Assembly (NCBI GenBank): GCA_037783545.1
Contig: JBBELK010000068.1
Coordinates: forward strand, 1,488,001 to 1,552,000
Direction: 5' to 3'
DNA length: 64,000 bases
From: Henricia sp. BOLD:AAB3569
Taxonomy: Eukaryota; Echinodermata; Asteroidea; Spinulosida; Echinasteridae
Part shown: in pieces, positions 1 to 10,501 of the stretch
Numbering within the stretch: position 1 is the first letter of the stretch
Layout: each line of letters begins with the position of its first letter
Program-made: the position numbers and the translations under genes
Notes under the pieces: model-generated
What the model was told of the DNA's origin: nothing
Databases searched by the model: none
The model's input: only the letters and a program-made list of their open reading frames with translations

Positions 1-248
1 CATTTGGAATGACCCAAAGGTTTACTTTATGAGTTGAAAGGGGAAAACGTCAAATGTAGATGGTAATGTTAACAAACACTACATGAATTTTGTCGGCCTT
101 TTCACGAAGTGGCGAATCCGCGAACGCAGTAGTAAAACTTTGTTTTGAGAAAATCACTTTTGAAGTTGGTCACTTTTTAAAACTTTAAATTCGCTGGTTA
201 TTCCATGAAAAGTCGTCAGTCTTTTTAGGTGATACTGTTCAGTATGAG

Positions 249-497
249 TTAAAGATAGTACACTTGATTGGTCAACTGTTTCAAATAGTTTTATCCCCCT
301 GTGTGATTGAAGATATGCATGATTAAAACCAACCTGAGCAAAAACCAGTTCCGTACTTCGTCTAACTTTTGAGAAAACAGTAAAAAAAGGGTTTGCAGTC
401 ATTTAGCCCCAAAACCACTTCGCCCTGAACCATTTCGTCCTGAACCACGGCCTGTGCACGAAGTGGTTTTGGGGCGAAGTGGCATTTGGGCGATGTT
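249..497. mobile_element. MITE family 1, truncated copy
   Basis: This copy shares the segments 'gtgtgattgaagatatgcat' and 'gaagtggttttggggcgaa' with copies at 32154-32500, 51864-52317 and 62184-62688. It breaks off near 497. Confidence 0.75.
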
Positions 498-518
498 TTG
501 GGTATGCCGGTATGGCCA

Positions 519-671
519 ATAGACCGTATCGAATAACTGCCATTTCGTGGGGCACCTTTTGTTACTTAAACCGTTCAACAATGAAAGCACAATATGTGCA
601 ACCATGCATGTCCTCAAGGAACAAAGAATCTGACCCACAAAATAGCGGCTATTTGATACAGTCTATAGACC
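519..671. repeat. Interspersed repeat with copy at 17146-17301
   Basis: Both copies carry 'atagaccgta', 'gcacaa(a)atgtgcaac' and 'catgcatgtcctcaaggaac', and close with an inverted 'ctatttgatac'-type sequence. The ends are complementary, so it is a short foldback element. Confidence 0.65.
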
Positions 672-737
672 GGCGTACATTCTGTGCTGTTGAATGCACT
701 CCAGGTCTCAACCTCATGCAATGACCCATATACTGAC

Positions 738-887
738 CTGTTGTTGTCTGGACAGTAGTTGTAGCCTCTGGAGTTGTGGTAGCAATGGTAGTGGTTTCCT
801 GCACGGTGGTTGTAGGTTGCTCAGTGGTTGTTGGTGCTAGGGTAGTCGCTACTTGGGTAGTTACTGCCTCTGTAGTGGATGGAGGGG
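738..887 (-). CDS. Exon 49: Thr-rich mucin-like exon (last seen)
   Basis: The exon is 150 nt, phase 1-1, and encodes 50 residues. It opens PPSTTEAVTTQVATT and has APTTTEQPTTTVQ and ATTTPEATTTV. The donor GTCAGT at 737-736 suggests the gene continues beyond the window. Without splicing the frame would run 29 more codons to a stop near 649, giving an alternative C-terminus. Confidence 0.78.
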
Positions 888-1717
888 CTTTAACCACGAG
901 AAACCAGTTGAAATAGAGTGAGAATATTAATGTAGATATTGATACAGTGAATAATAACACATATAGTCAAACCTGTGTTTAGTGGCCACCCAATTAAGGG
1001 ACCGACAGAAATTAGCCAGAATAAACAGGTCGCCACTCTATAAAACAGCTGCAAGTGAATTGTAATTAAAGGAGACATCATTGAAAAACTGCTTTAGTTT
1101 TTTAACCACGTTCTTATTAGCTCCTCCTAGAATTTCCCACAGTAGCTTGGTTCAATTCACTGTGTGGCCAGATTATCCAGTTTCAACTGCAATAGGATTG
1201 TACACACATACAGAGATCCTAGTGCCCTGGCCACATTAGGCAGTGGCCACAATATCAAAGTTCTTCCTCCACATCATTTTGTAAAAAAACTGGCCATAAT
1301 AGCAGGATGGACTGTTTAAGTATATCGTGGCACTATACTTTATTACCCCTGGTCATAGGGCTCTAAACATATATTCCTTAATTTAACCATCTCAGCCCTG
1401 GCTGCCCGATAGGCACTTGTAAGCTAATTACATACATCACCTTCACTACCCGCACAGATACCCATTTAATTACTCATGGTTGGAGGCAACTTATGCCAAA
1501 ATACCTTGTCCAAAGGCGCACACACGTGGCATGGATGGGCCTGGTTTTGACTCCAGGCAAAAACAGAAACAAGACCCATACACACGACTATATGAATAGG
1601 AGAAATAGTTCTATGGAAGAAAACAAGATGCACGCATAGCACGCGCTTCCAGATTTCTTAAGCCAATCAGTGTGCGGACAAATCACGCCATCGTGCGTGG
1701 GTGGCTTTAAATATTAC
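888..1717. other. Intron 48, no gene seen
   Basis: About 830 bases lie between the last two mucin exons. I see no exon-like segment and no clear repeat beyond a short 'caaacctgtgtttagtggcc' motif near 970 that partly recurs near 7240. Confidence 0.5.
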
Positions 1718-1894
1718 CTGTTGTGCTTGCTTCCGTGGTTATGAGTGCCGTTGTGGTTGTTTCTGTTGTCGTAGCCTCCGGCGTAGTCGTAGTAGCGACC
1801 GTTGTAGTAGCCTCTGTCGTGGTTGTTGGTGCCTCGGTCGTTGTTGATTCAACTGTCGTCACTTGCGTTGTGACAACGGTCGTCGTTTCCTCCT
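1718..1894 (-). CDS. Exon 48: Thr-rich mucin-like exon
   Basis: The exon is 177 nt, phase 1-1, and encodes 59 residues. It opens EETTTVVTTQVTTVESTTT, has ATTTTPEATTTETTTT, and ends TTEASTTG. There are no cysteines. The donor is GTAATA and the acceptor acaatAG. Confidence 0.82.
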
Positions 1895-2658
1895 CTATTG
1901 TACATCAAGAACGACATTCGTTCTTTTAGAATGTTTGGATAGCAAAAGCAGAGCTGCCAACTTTTCCAGATTTTAGAAAAGACTTCTAAAAAATAGGTTG
2001 ATCTTCCGACCTCAGAAACATCTGAAAATATCTGAGATTGTAAATTGACAATCCAGGAGGGTTTTTATCTGTGTTGGGGGTTGTTAGATCAGTAATTTTC
2101 CAGGGAATCTGTTGCAAAATCCAGGAGGGTTGGCAGCTCTGCAAATTTTTAAAATATATTTTTTCTATTTCATGAAGGGAATATTCAAGATGCATGTTAA
2201 TACGTAGGCCTATCTCATGTGGTTGCACTTGATTCAGAACCTGCTTCCTTGTTCAGAACCGGTTTTCAGACTGTTTTGAGTGTCAAAACTGTCGTTAGAC
2301 AATTGCGTGTGAACGCATCAACAATTAGCCAGCTAATTAAGAGGTCAACTTCAGGCAACTAGCAGGGTTGCTGACAGACAAAGGACAAGCCAAATTTGGC
2401 TGCTTTCGAGCGCTCGTCCCAGGGGCTCACAGCTAGGCATTAGGAATGTAACGTCACACATATGCGTACATGCGATCTCGGTCAAAAGCGCTTTGGTTTC
2501 CTTAGTGCACCACGGTCATTTAGAAATTGCACCACCACTAATAAAAAGCTGAACAGGCCCAACGTCCCAAGCCGGTCTTAAACGAACAGTTTAAGACCAG
2601 GCAAACCCACTTTTATACCCTTAGTAACAAGCTGAACAAGATAAAAACACATCCCAAC
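1895..2658. other. Intron 47, no gene seen
   Basis: This is AT-rich intron. A short direct repeat 'atccaggagggtt' occurs near 2050 and 2131. There is no coding signal. Confidence 0.45.
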
Positions 2659-3618
2659 CTGTGGTTGTGCGAACTGTGGTTGTCTGTGTTGTTGTTGCTT
2701 CAGGAGTGACACGGACTGTTGTGGAAGGTGCCATTGTGGTGGGAGCTTCCGTGGTGGGCGCTTCCGTGGTGGGTGCCTTTGTGGTGGGTGCCTTTGTGGT
2801 GGGTGCCTCTGTGGTGGGCGCTTCCGTGGTGGGCTCCTCCGTGGTGGGCACTTCCGTGGTGGGCACTTCCGTGGTGGGCACTTCCGTGGTGGGTGCTTCC
2901 GTGGTGGGCGCTTCCGTCGTGGGCGCTTCCGTCGTAGGCGCTTCCGTCGTGGGCGCTTCCGTGGTGGGCGCTTCCGTGGTGGGCGCTTCCGTGGTGGGTG
3001 CCTCTGTGGTGGGCGCTTCCGTGGTGGGCGCTTCCGTGGTGGGCTCCTCCGTGGTGGGCACTTCCGTGGTGGGCACTTCCGTGGTGGGCACTTCCGTGGT
3101 GGGCACTTCCGTGGTGGGCACTTCCTTGGTGGGCGCTTCCGTCGTGGGCGCTCCTGTCGTGGGCGCTTCCGTCGTGGGTGCTTCTGTCGTGGTCGCTTCC
3201 GTCGTGGGCGCTTCCGTGGTGGGCGCTTCCGTGGTGGGTGCCTTTGTGGTAGGTGCCTTTGTGGTGGGTGCCTCTGTGGTGGGCGCTTCCGTGGTGGGCA
3301 CCTCCGTGGTGGGCGCTTCCGTCGTGGGTGCCTCCGTGGTGGGCGCTTCTGTGGTGGGTGCTTCTGTGGTAGGTGCCTCCGTAATGGGCGCCTCTGTGGT
3401 GGGTGCTACCGTGGAGGGCGCCATTGTGGTGGGCACTTCCGTAACACAATCTTCAGAGGCTCGCGGCTCCACACAATACTGCCTTGTGGTGCTCTTTCTG
3501 GTGCCCTCAGGACAACCAGAACAACTCACACAGTAGAGGGGAACCTTACTTGGGCAAGTCACATCTTCCAACGCATTGTAACAGTCAAACTTACAAACGC
3601 ATCGCTCGTCACAAATTC
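2659..3618 (-). CDS. Exon 47: Cys-rich module (copy C) plus TTEAP mucin repeats
   Basis: The exon is 960 nt, phase 1-1, and encodes 320 residues. Residues 1-60 or so are a diverged Cys-rich module: [32 protein letters not shown] and QYCVEP. The next roughly 240 residues are tandem five-residue units, mostly TEAPT with variants [20 protein letters not shown] and TMAPS. They are coded by a 15-bp minisatellite. The exon ends TTTVRTTTG. It should be a heavily O-glycosylated, acidic, extended mucin stalk, and the repeat number is likely polymorphic. The donor is GTTGGG, which is weak. Confidence 0.87.
2740..3440. repeat. 15-bp coding minisatellite
   Basis: Tandem 15-mers of the type 'gtgggcgcttccgtg', with blocks of variants ('cttccgtggtgggca', 'tccgtcgtgggcg'), fill most of exon 47. 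Higher-order repetition is visible: the tcctcc/cacttcc block near 2833-2895 recurs at 3043-3125. Confidence 0.95.
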
Positions 3619-3738
3619 CTGAAGAATGAATGTAGCAGATGCATTCTCAGTGTTGCAAATAAAAGAGCTAGCTGATATACAAAAATTGGTAATCGGACAC
3701 TGCAATGTGGGTTTTATGTTAGCCACTAATTTACTCAC

Positions 3739-3819
3739 GTGTTGTAGTCAGCAACTCCGTGGTTGTGGTCAGTGCTGTGGTTGGCAGTGTTGTTGTTGGG
3801 GCTGATGTTGATGCAACTT
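3739..3819 (-). CDS. Exon 46: Thr-rich mucin-like linker
   Basis: The exon is 81 nt, phase 1-1, and encodes 27 residues. It opens EVASTSAPTTTLPTTAL and ends TTTTELLTTT. The donor is GTGAGT and the acceptor attgcAG. It is a dense O-glycosylation candidate. Confidence 0.78.
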
Positions 3820-4821
3820 CTGCAATTGTGGACAAAATAAGTGTCACTAGGTAACAGTACATGTATCATTGTAAAGAAATGGTTTAACGGACCACTGTAT
3901 AATTTTCAAAAACACAATTTTACTTCACGAGCTGACGAGCAAAACCTTACTTTGATAGCATTCGTAATAAACAATACTCAACAGTAACAAACATTAATTT
4001 GTTTTATCTGTTCAAAAATAACGATCAAAGGCAGTTTTAAAAAATGAGCATGCACACTGATGTTTTTTAGCTTTCACTTAAAGGCCTTATAGATGATCTG
4101 TTTTTGAGTGATTCTGGGAATAAAACCATTGAGGACATAACAAATCCTAGCTGAAGACATTTCAGCTCCGTCAAATGTACCACATTTTCCAAAATCATAA
4201 AAATCCATATGCGTATTGCCGGTATTGGAGGGGTGTTTCAAAATAACTTATTCTCAATCCGTCCCTTCGTTCTCAGTCGGTCACTTACTCTGTGGCTCGC
4301 GTCATGCACTCTGTGGCTCGCGTCATACTGCCTGTGCGCGCGACTCAGAGTTATATATAAAAATGCATCGCGTTGGAACAGCACACACGCAGTACACAGT
4401 GCACATTTTGCAAACGATCTATTAAATAATTTTATCTTCATGGATTAATTTCTGGTAAAATATATCATCTCAGGCGAAAACATTTCATTGGATAGTTGGT
4501 ACCAATTCAATCTTTACTTTGAGGAGGGTTTTCCCTGTCAACGCGTTGATTAACTTTTGGGGTTATTGCAAATGATACAGTGGGCTTAACACATGAACTA
4601 AACATGGTTTTTAAAAGTTTTCTGAAGCATTGATGTATTCACGGAACTGACATTTCTGGAGGCTAATTAAAATATATCCCTCTTTAGAGCCAGGAGCATG
4701 GTAAAACAATTTTGGGGTTGGTGTTGGGTTGATGCTGAGCTTTTTTAAAAACCCACATCAACCCCTGAAATTTGGTGTGTGAAGAGCCTTTTATTAGATG
4801 CAAAGATTACAGTAATTTTAC

Positions 4822-4860
4822 CTGGTATTGTGGTGGCTTTAGGAGGCATCGGAGTCGTCA
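4822..4860 (-). CDS. Exon 45: 39-nt Thr/Pro linker
   Basis: The exon is 39 nt, phase 1-1, and encodes TTPMPPKATTIPG. The donor is GTAAAA. Confidence 0.76.
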
Positions 4861-4899
4861 CTGAAACAAACACAAACATTAGGTATAAAGCATGCAGGT

Positions 4900-5100
4900 C
4901 TTGACCCCCCATTTTTTCCATGGGTGTTGAGATTTTGATACCATATGATTTGTCATAGTTTTCTCATTAGCATTTTGAAAGTTCGCGCTCTTAATCTGTA
5001 CATTTTCAAGGATATCATAAAAAAACACTGATGTTTTGTAAACTAATTTATCTGGTGATTACACTAACCTTTTTGCTTCCACATCTAAACTCGAGCACCA
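4900..5100 (+). repeat. Interspersed repeat family 2
   Basis: It contains 'ccattttttccatgggtgtt', 'gagattttgataccatatga' and 'aaacactgatgttttgtaaa'. It recurs at 34160-34400, 43321-43600 and, inverted, at 19600-20200 and 61850-62060. Confidence 0.8.
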
Positions 5101-5268
5101 TACTCTTTTCTGGCGGCCCACTCTTGCCTTACGGCAGACCGTGTTTTATGTTATTAAACCAGATATCAAAATTCTAATTTCAGAAGCACTTGTTGCATTG
5201 CACTGCCAGTTTCAACATTTTGAAAATAAAAATTTTATAAATAAAATAAAAATTTTATCAAACAACTA

Positions 5269-6169
5269 CAGTAAACTCCGGCTAAGTCGACATCGTACAA
5301 GTCGGCCAATCGCCTAAGTCGGCCGTCCGACGAAAGTCCCGATCGTCTACAATGCATTTCCATTGAAATGTATGTTTCTAAGTCGGCATTTGTAAGTCGC
5401 CATTTCGCCCAAGTCGGCATATTATTCTCGGTCCATTTCAACAAAATGCAATACAAAATCCTTTGTGTAAGTCGGCAAAACAATATGGCATCGATTTCCT
5501 TCCCTGCAATTTTCAAGAAGTGTCGAGTGAAAAGACAAACACTGCTTAACTAACGTCTGTTTATTGGCACGCACAGACCGCGTGGTCGCCAGTGTATCGG
5601 TGTCGTCATGTTACAGCCAGGGCTGCGTTCGAAACACGCGAACATTGCAAACGTTTGCATAGTTCGCCAACAACTGGTATCCGGCTTTCCATATAGACCA
5701 GTGCACAAAAGCACTGTACCAGTGACAAACGTTGGCAACGTTCGCGTATGTGGAACGCAGCCGGCCGTGGCCATGTGTGAGATTGCGTGCACTCAAAAAG
5801 GGGTTTCCCCTGTACGCATGCTCACTTTCCATTTTGGGAGTCGTCGCATGATGCATGTACATGTACATCCATTACATATAGAACTTCACACGTGCTCGCT
5901 CGCTCACGCGCTTGCGTATTTAGCGTGTCCATAAAAACACGATGTTGACATAAATCAATTAAGGATTCGTTGCTGGAATCGACCCCCAAAACAAGGAGAT
6001 TGAACCAAGGTAAATCAAAGCCTCCATGCTGCAATTAACCATATGCATAGGCCGTTCGTGTAACGTTGTGTAAGTCGGCAAAATGACGACTTACGGCATA
6101 TGTCGGCATTCGCGTAAGTCGGCACAAATTTTCGGGTCCCAAGAGTGCCGACTTAGCCGGAGTTTACTG
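5269..6169. mobile_element. Pogo/Tigger-like non-autonomous TIR element
   Basis: The terminal inverted repeats are CAGTAAACTCCGGCTAAGTC and its complement, flanked by TA on both sides. The interior repeats 'aagtcggc' near both ends. It is about 900 bp and no transposase frame is recognisable. CAGT ends with a TA target are typical of the Tc1/mariner/pogo superfamily. Confidence 0.85.
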
Positions 6170-6196
6170 TATATAACATATTTCCAAGAACCTTAC

Positions 6197-6595
6197 CTTG
6201 GACTGTACAACCGTACACCTTGACCGTCTGTGAGTCTGTTGTAACGAATGTAATCTTGATGACATACACGTTGGTTACTTCTAGAGCAGGAGGTATGTCA
6301 AATTTCTTGCCAGACTCCACCTCAACTGGTCTACTGCTGGTCAAATCTCGATCAAAGGTACCAGGATTCTTGTCAGTAGAAACTTCAACCAGGACCCTGA
6401 CTTTGTCACCAGAGTTTGTGTTGAATTCCAGCTGGTTGATTTTGGTTGGTTTAGAAAAGACCATAACAAATGAAGATCCCTCCTTGCCAGTGGATGTCCA
6501 TGGCTCGTCCGATGGTATGGGTGTTTTAAGATCACTGGAGTCATATCGTGTCACCTCTAGACTGGGAATGTCATCCATGTTGTCAGTACAAGGTG
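6197..6595 (-). CDS. Exon 44: D domain copy 7
   Basis: The exon is 399 nt, phase 1-1, and encodes 133 residues. It starts APCTDNMDDIPSLEVTRYDS, has SGKKFDIPPALEVTNVYVI, and ends VKVYGCTVQG. It is the last D domain before the mucin tail. Confidence 0.88.
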
Positions 6596-7878
6596 CTATC
6601 AGGTACAAAGAACAAGGAAAACTTATGGATACAATTTAAAATGCTTGTCTGAGTGATGCATACGAAAAGTTGTTGGACCAAAACTCACTGCATCTCCTAA
6701 TTTGGATTTAATCCCACATAGAGGGGATGCTATGGCACAGAGGCTTAGTGGACAGAACTCAAGAACCAGGACCAAGCTGTGCCCGAGCTACACTCGTCAG
6801 CACCAAAATAGTCGGCGATGGTTTTGAGATCCGTGCGTAGCTCTGACGACATTACGAATATCAGTATCAGGCGACGCTCAAAAAAATTCAACAATCGCAA
6901 GATAGAGTAGAACACTGTTTAGCAACGTGATGCCGATCTATGAAAGAAAGCAAGATACGCGCATGTGACGTGAGCGTGACACATGCATCCACCCTTCTAC
7001 AACCAATCACAGTGCAGAAAAATCACACTATGGAATCCTTGTCACAAGGAATTGTGGGCATGGTTACGATTATTTTGTGTTGAGTTGCCGCTTGTTGCTG
7101 ATTGTTCGGTCGCGGCACAAGAAATTCGCAGGTCAACCTGAGGGTGACTTAAGTCACTGGCTAAGCCCATTATTGTGTGGCTGTGTCAGCCAAAAATAAA
7201 TAAATAAAAAAAAACTGAGTTGTCTTTATGGACAGGTGGTCGTTCCGTGCAGGTGGTTGCTAAGACAGAGTTGACTGTATAAAGCCTTCTACTGCAGCCA
7301 TTATTGTCTACGAAGCTTTCTCCCCCCAAAAAGTGTCTATTTCTGTGATAACATCGGTCAGCCGTTGGACTCTCCTACAGGCCTTAAAGGATAATGTCAG
7401 GGAATTTGATAGTTGCGTTTTGGTGTAATTGCAAGTTTTCTATTTTTAATGAGAATTTCCATATTTAAGAGCAAATTAAAGCCATGATCTCATCTCAGGA
7501 CAACAGAGGAATTTTCCATAGACGTGTACAAAAGTTGGTGTCATTTTCAGTGGCTTCTTGATATCATGAACTGTATCAGTTTGCTGAGTTTGTCATTTGC
7601 AACAATCCTAACAAGTCTGTTTGAGTCAAAAATGGATCAGTGGGCTACTGTTACTGTTTGAAATGTAATGTTCTGTGGGTTAAACTGTGGGTTCCCTCCA
7701 TGACCAGCTATAAACAGCGTCCTCGCCTATCAAGAACATTTTGACGTAGAGAAAAAGATACTTCTTTCTGAAATAAAAACAATTTTGAGTTTGCCTCTTT
7801 GTCTGCAGCAGTTTGATCCTTTGATTTTTGCGTAAAACCAGCTGGTTGATAATTTTCACTTCACAAAACCTTTAATAC
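6596..7878. other. Intron 43, no gene seen
   Basis: About 1.3 kb of intron. I see no exon-like or clearly repetitive structure except a short 'gtgg..gttgctaagacagagttgactgtat' stretch near 7230-7262. Confidence 0.45.
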
Positions 7879-7971
7879 CTTGAGTGGTACTTTTTACAGT
7901 TGGCAATGGAGTTGTAGTTTTCACAGTTGGCACTGGAGTTGTAGTTTTCACAGTTGGCACTGGAGTTGTTA
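7879..7971 (-). CDS. Exon 43: expanded Thr/Pro/Val linker
   Basis: The exon is 93 nt, phase 1-1. It contains a 27-nt unit encoding TTPVPTVKT three times over, the last copy diverged, and ends STTQG. The length equals a 39-nt linker plus two 27-nt units, which points to growth by in-exon tandem duplication. Confidence 0.8.
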
Positions 7972-8050
7972 CTGCAATGAAAAACATTGACGTCATTACA
8001 AAAAGGCCCAAAACTTTCAAAATAATACCATTATTCGATGTACCGATAAT

Positions 8051-8190
8051 TAAAGGCACAGGCTCGTCAGCAATGCGCGCGCGCCAAATTCGTGCCACGA
8101 GATACGCAGCTCTATAGCAAAAGCACAGAGCTGCGTATTTCGTGGCACAAATTTGGCGCGCGTGCATTGCTGACGAGTCTGTGCCTTTAA
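8051..8190. repeat. 140-bp near-perfect hairpin
   Basis: The arms start 'taaaggcacaggctcgtcag' and end with its near complement. They carry 'caatgcgcgcgcgccaaatt' and meet around 'ctatagcaaaag'. It looks like a MITE or a foldback. Confidence 0.88.
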
Positions 8191-8270
8191 GGGCGTATTG
8201 CAATATAAAGTGGTCTAAGACCGGTCTATGCTCTTAGCTGACTAAGCAGGACAAGCTAAAGACTGGGGTA

Positions 8271-8605
8271 CTGCGGCCGAGTAGTTTGGGTTGTTGACTC
8301 GCAATACTCGGGTGAAAACTTGGGGTTGCGAGTTCGATACCAGGCTGGGGTACCTGTGCCCTTGAGCAAAGCGTCTAACCACACCTGCTCCATCCTTCGG
8401 AAGGAATGTAAAGCTGTTGGTCAAGTGTGTTGAGTAATGCACTTAAAAGATCCCAGAGGCACTCTTTGGTGATGAGTAAAAGGGGATTCCCTGGTGTCTC
8501 TGGCTGTCAATGGCGCCACCCCCCTCTGTAAACTCATAATAATGTACAGCGCATGTGAACATGGTCACATGGAATGTGCGCTATAGAAATGTAATCATCA
8601 TCATC
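8271..8605 (+). mobile_element. tRNA-derived SINE, family A
   Basis: The head has an A-box-like 'tgcggccgagtagtttggg' and a B-box-like 'gcgagttcgatacc'. The body is shared with 55747-56050 (same strand) and 41829-42094 (opposite strand). It ends in an 'atc' repeat tail. Confidence 0.85.
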
Positions 8606-8608
8606 TCA

Positions 8609-9069
8609 CACCGTGTTTACACTGGTCCCGAGCTCCGGATCAAGATTGATCCCCTGATAAGAATGCGTCAGTGTTAACCGCAATGATCCTGAGTGCCGCG
8701 TTTACATTCTGTAGTTGATTTTGAGCGCGGTGCCAGAAGTTGCAGTCAAAGGTCATGCTCTGTGTGTGCATGTACTGATCAATGTGTGCATGGGTTGTGC
8801 AGGTACAGTGTACAAGGCCACTTGAATTTCGCGGGCTTTTCCCCCGCTACGGCTGTGGAGCGGATACGGCAGGATGTGGTAAAGATTAATTGCTTATCTA
8901 ACCACAAACTGATCCCGAGCTCGGGATCGAACCCTCTGCCAATGCGAGACCAAAATCTCAGGGTCTGTTCCGGGGCCAATTTGGTTTTGAGAGCGTTTAC
9001 ACTCAGTTTGTGATCCGGGGCTGATCCCGAGCTCGGTGTTCGACCCCGAGCTCAAGTGTAAACAGGGTG
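8609..9069. mobile_element. TIR element family 3 ('gagctcggg')
   Basis: The ends are 'ccgtgtttacactgg' and 'gtgtaaacagggtg', with internal 'gatcccgagctcgggatcga'. Copies lie at 49993-50644 (interrupted by another element) and about 60697-61141. Confidence 0.82.
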
Positions 9070-9444
9070 ATAGCCCTCTTGCAATATCAGGGTAATAAGT
9101 CTGCGACAAGCAGGCTATAATCTGTCTATAAATTTTAGACACGGCATCACATCTTATAGTTATTGATGAAATAAGACAAAGAAGGGTGTTGCAAAAATAA
9201 TTCATATTACATCCAGTAGAGATATTTGATGACTTTTGTGCAGATTTTATTTACGTCAAACACTGGGACCATCAGTTTTAATGACAATTTAAAATTTCTC
9301 TATTGGTCCCCCAGCACCCACTACATGATCAGTCCACACTAAAGCCTGCTCCCCTTCCCAACCCCTTATGTGACATTTTTATCCTGCTAATACAACCGAT
9401 TTGTACAAGGTTGAATAGCGAAAAATGCTGGCAAGCATCCCTAC

Positions 9445-9843
9445 CTTGCACTGTACAGCCATACACCTTGACCGTCTGTGAGTCTGTTGTAACGAATGTA
9501 ATCTTGATGACGTAGACATCGGTTACATCAAGGAAGGAAGGTATGTCAATTTTTTTGCCAGACTCCACCTCAACTGGATCACCTTTGGTCAAATCTCGAT
9601 CAAAGGTACCAGGATTCTTGTCAGTAGAAACTTCAACCAGGAACCTGACTTTGTCACCAGAGTTTGTGTTGAATTCCAGCTGGTTGATTTTGGTTGGTTC
9701 AGAGAAGACCATAACAAATGAAGATCCCTTCTCGCCAGTGGATTTCCAAGGCTCGTCCGATGGTATTGGTGTTTTAAGATCACTGGAGTCATATCGTGTC
9801 ACCTCCAGACTGGGAATGTCGTCCATGTTGTCAGTACAGGGTG
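9445..9843 (-). CDS. Exon 42: D domain copy 6
   Basis: The exon is 399 nt, phase 1-1, and encodes 133 residues. It starts APCTDNMDDIPSLEVTRYDS, has IDIPSFLDVTDVYVIKITF, and ends VKVYGCTVQG. It is very close to exon 44. Confidence 0.88.
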
Positions 9844-10462
9844 CTAGCGTGTGCAAAAAACAAGGAAAGTTTTGTGTATTATTCTTATACTGTTAAATAT
9901 TTTTCATAAATACCTCAGATGTTTTACACATTATTACTGGCAAAGAGCATGTCTCGTGGGTGGTCTTTGAAGGCCTGGCTGGTTTCAAATGCTTTCTAGT
10001 CTAGAATGAATGACCGTGACGCACGTAACAAGTTCACAGAATGGCAAAATGGTGAAGTTTTAGTGAAGTTTTAGTTGATTTATACAAAAAGCTATTTATT
10101 ATAAATGGGAATAAGAGTGTGGTTTCAGCTTGGGCCATTATCAGTGTACAGGGACCTTATTCACAAAGCACCCGTAAATGTTTGCATGCAAGTTACGGGA
10201 AGTCTGGAGGTCACGCTAATTTACAGGTGGTTTACGAGTGCACGAGTGTTGTTTTGGGAGTCAAATGAACCACGTCACATAACAATGCATTAAGCGCTTG
10301 TTGCACCTTTTTAAGCGCAGGCACGCAGAAAAATACCAATGAGATGCCTTAATTTTGACTCTCAAAATGGCACACATGTACATGTGTGCGGTGGTTCGCA
10401 CAAGCTCAATACAAAATATTGTGTTAATTTTTTTTCTTCAGTCAATAATATTCAGGTCTCAC

Positions 10463-10501
10463 CTGGAGTTGTACTGTTCAAAGTTGGTACTGGAGTTGTT
10501 A
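10463..10501 (-). CDS. Exon 41: 39-nt linker
   Basis: The exon is 39 nt, phase 1-1, and encodes TTPVPTLNSTTPG. It is a single copy of the nine-residue unit that is tandemly expanded in exon 43. Confidence 0.76.

Noticed and set aside
2661..3536. Plus-strand open frame of about 290 codons, Val/Gly/Ser repeats
   Set aside because: It is the complement of the TTEAPT minisatellite. The open frame follows from the 15-bp period and has no splice or start context.
8271..8350. Possible tRNA gene on the plus strand
   Set aside because: A and B boxes are present but there is no good acceptor or anticodon stem. The same head is attached to a shared body in two other places, so it is a SINE.
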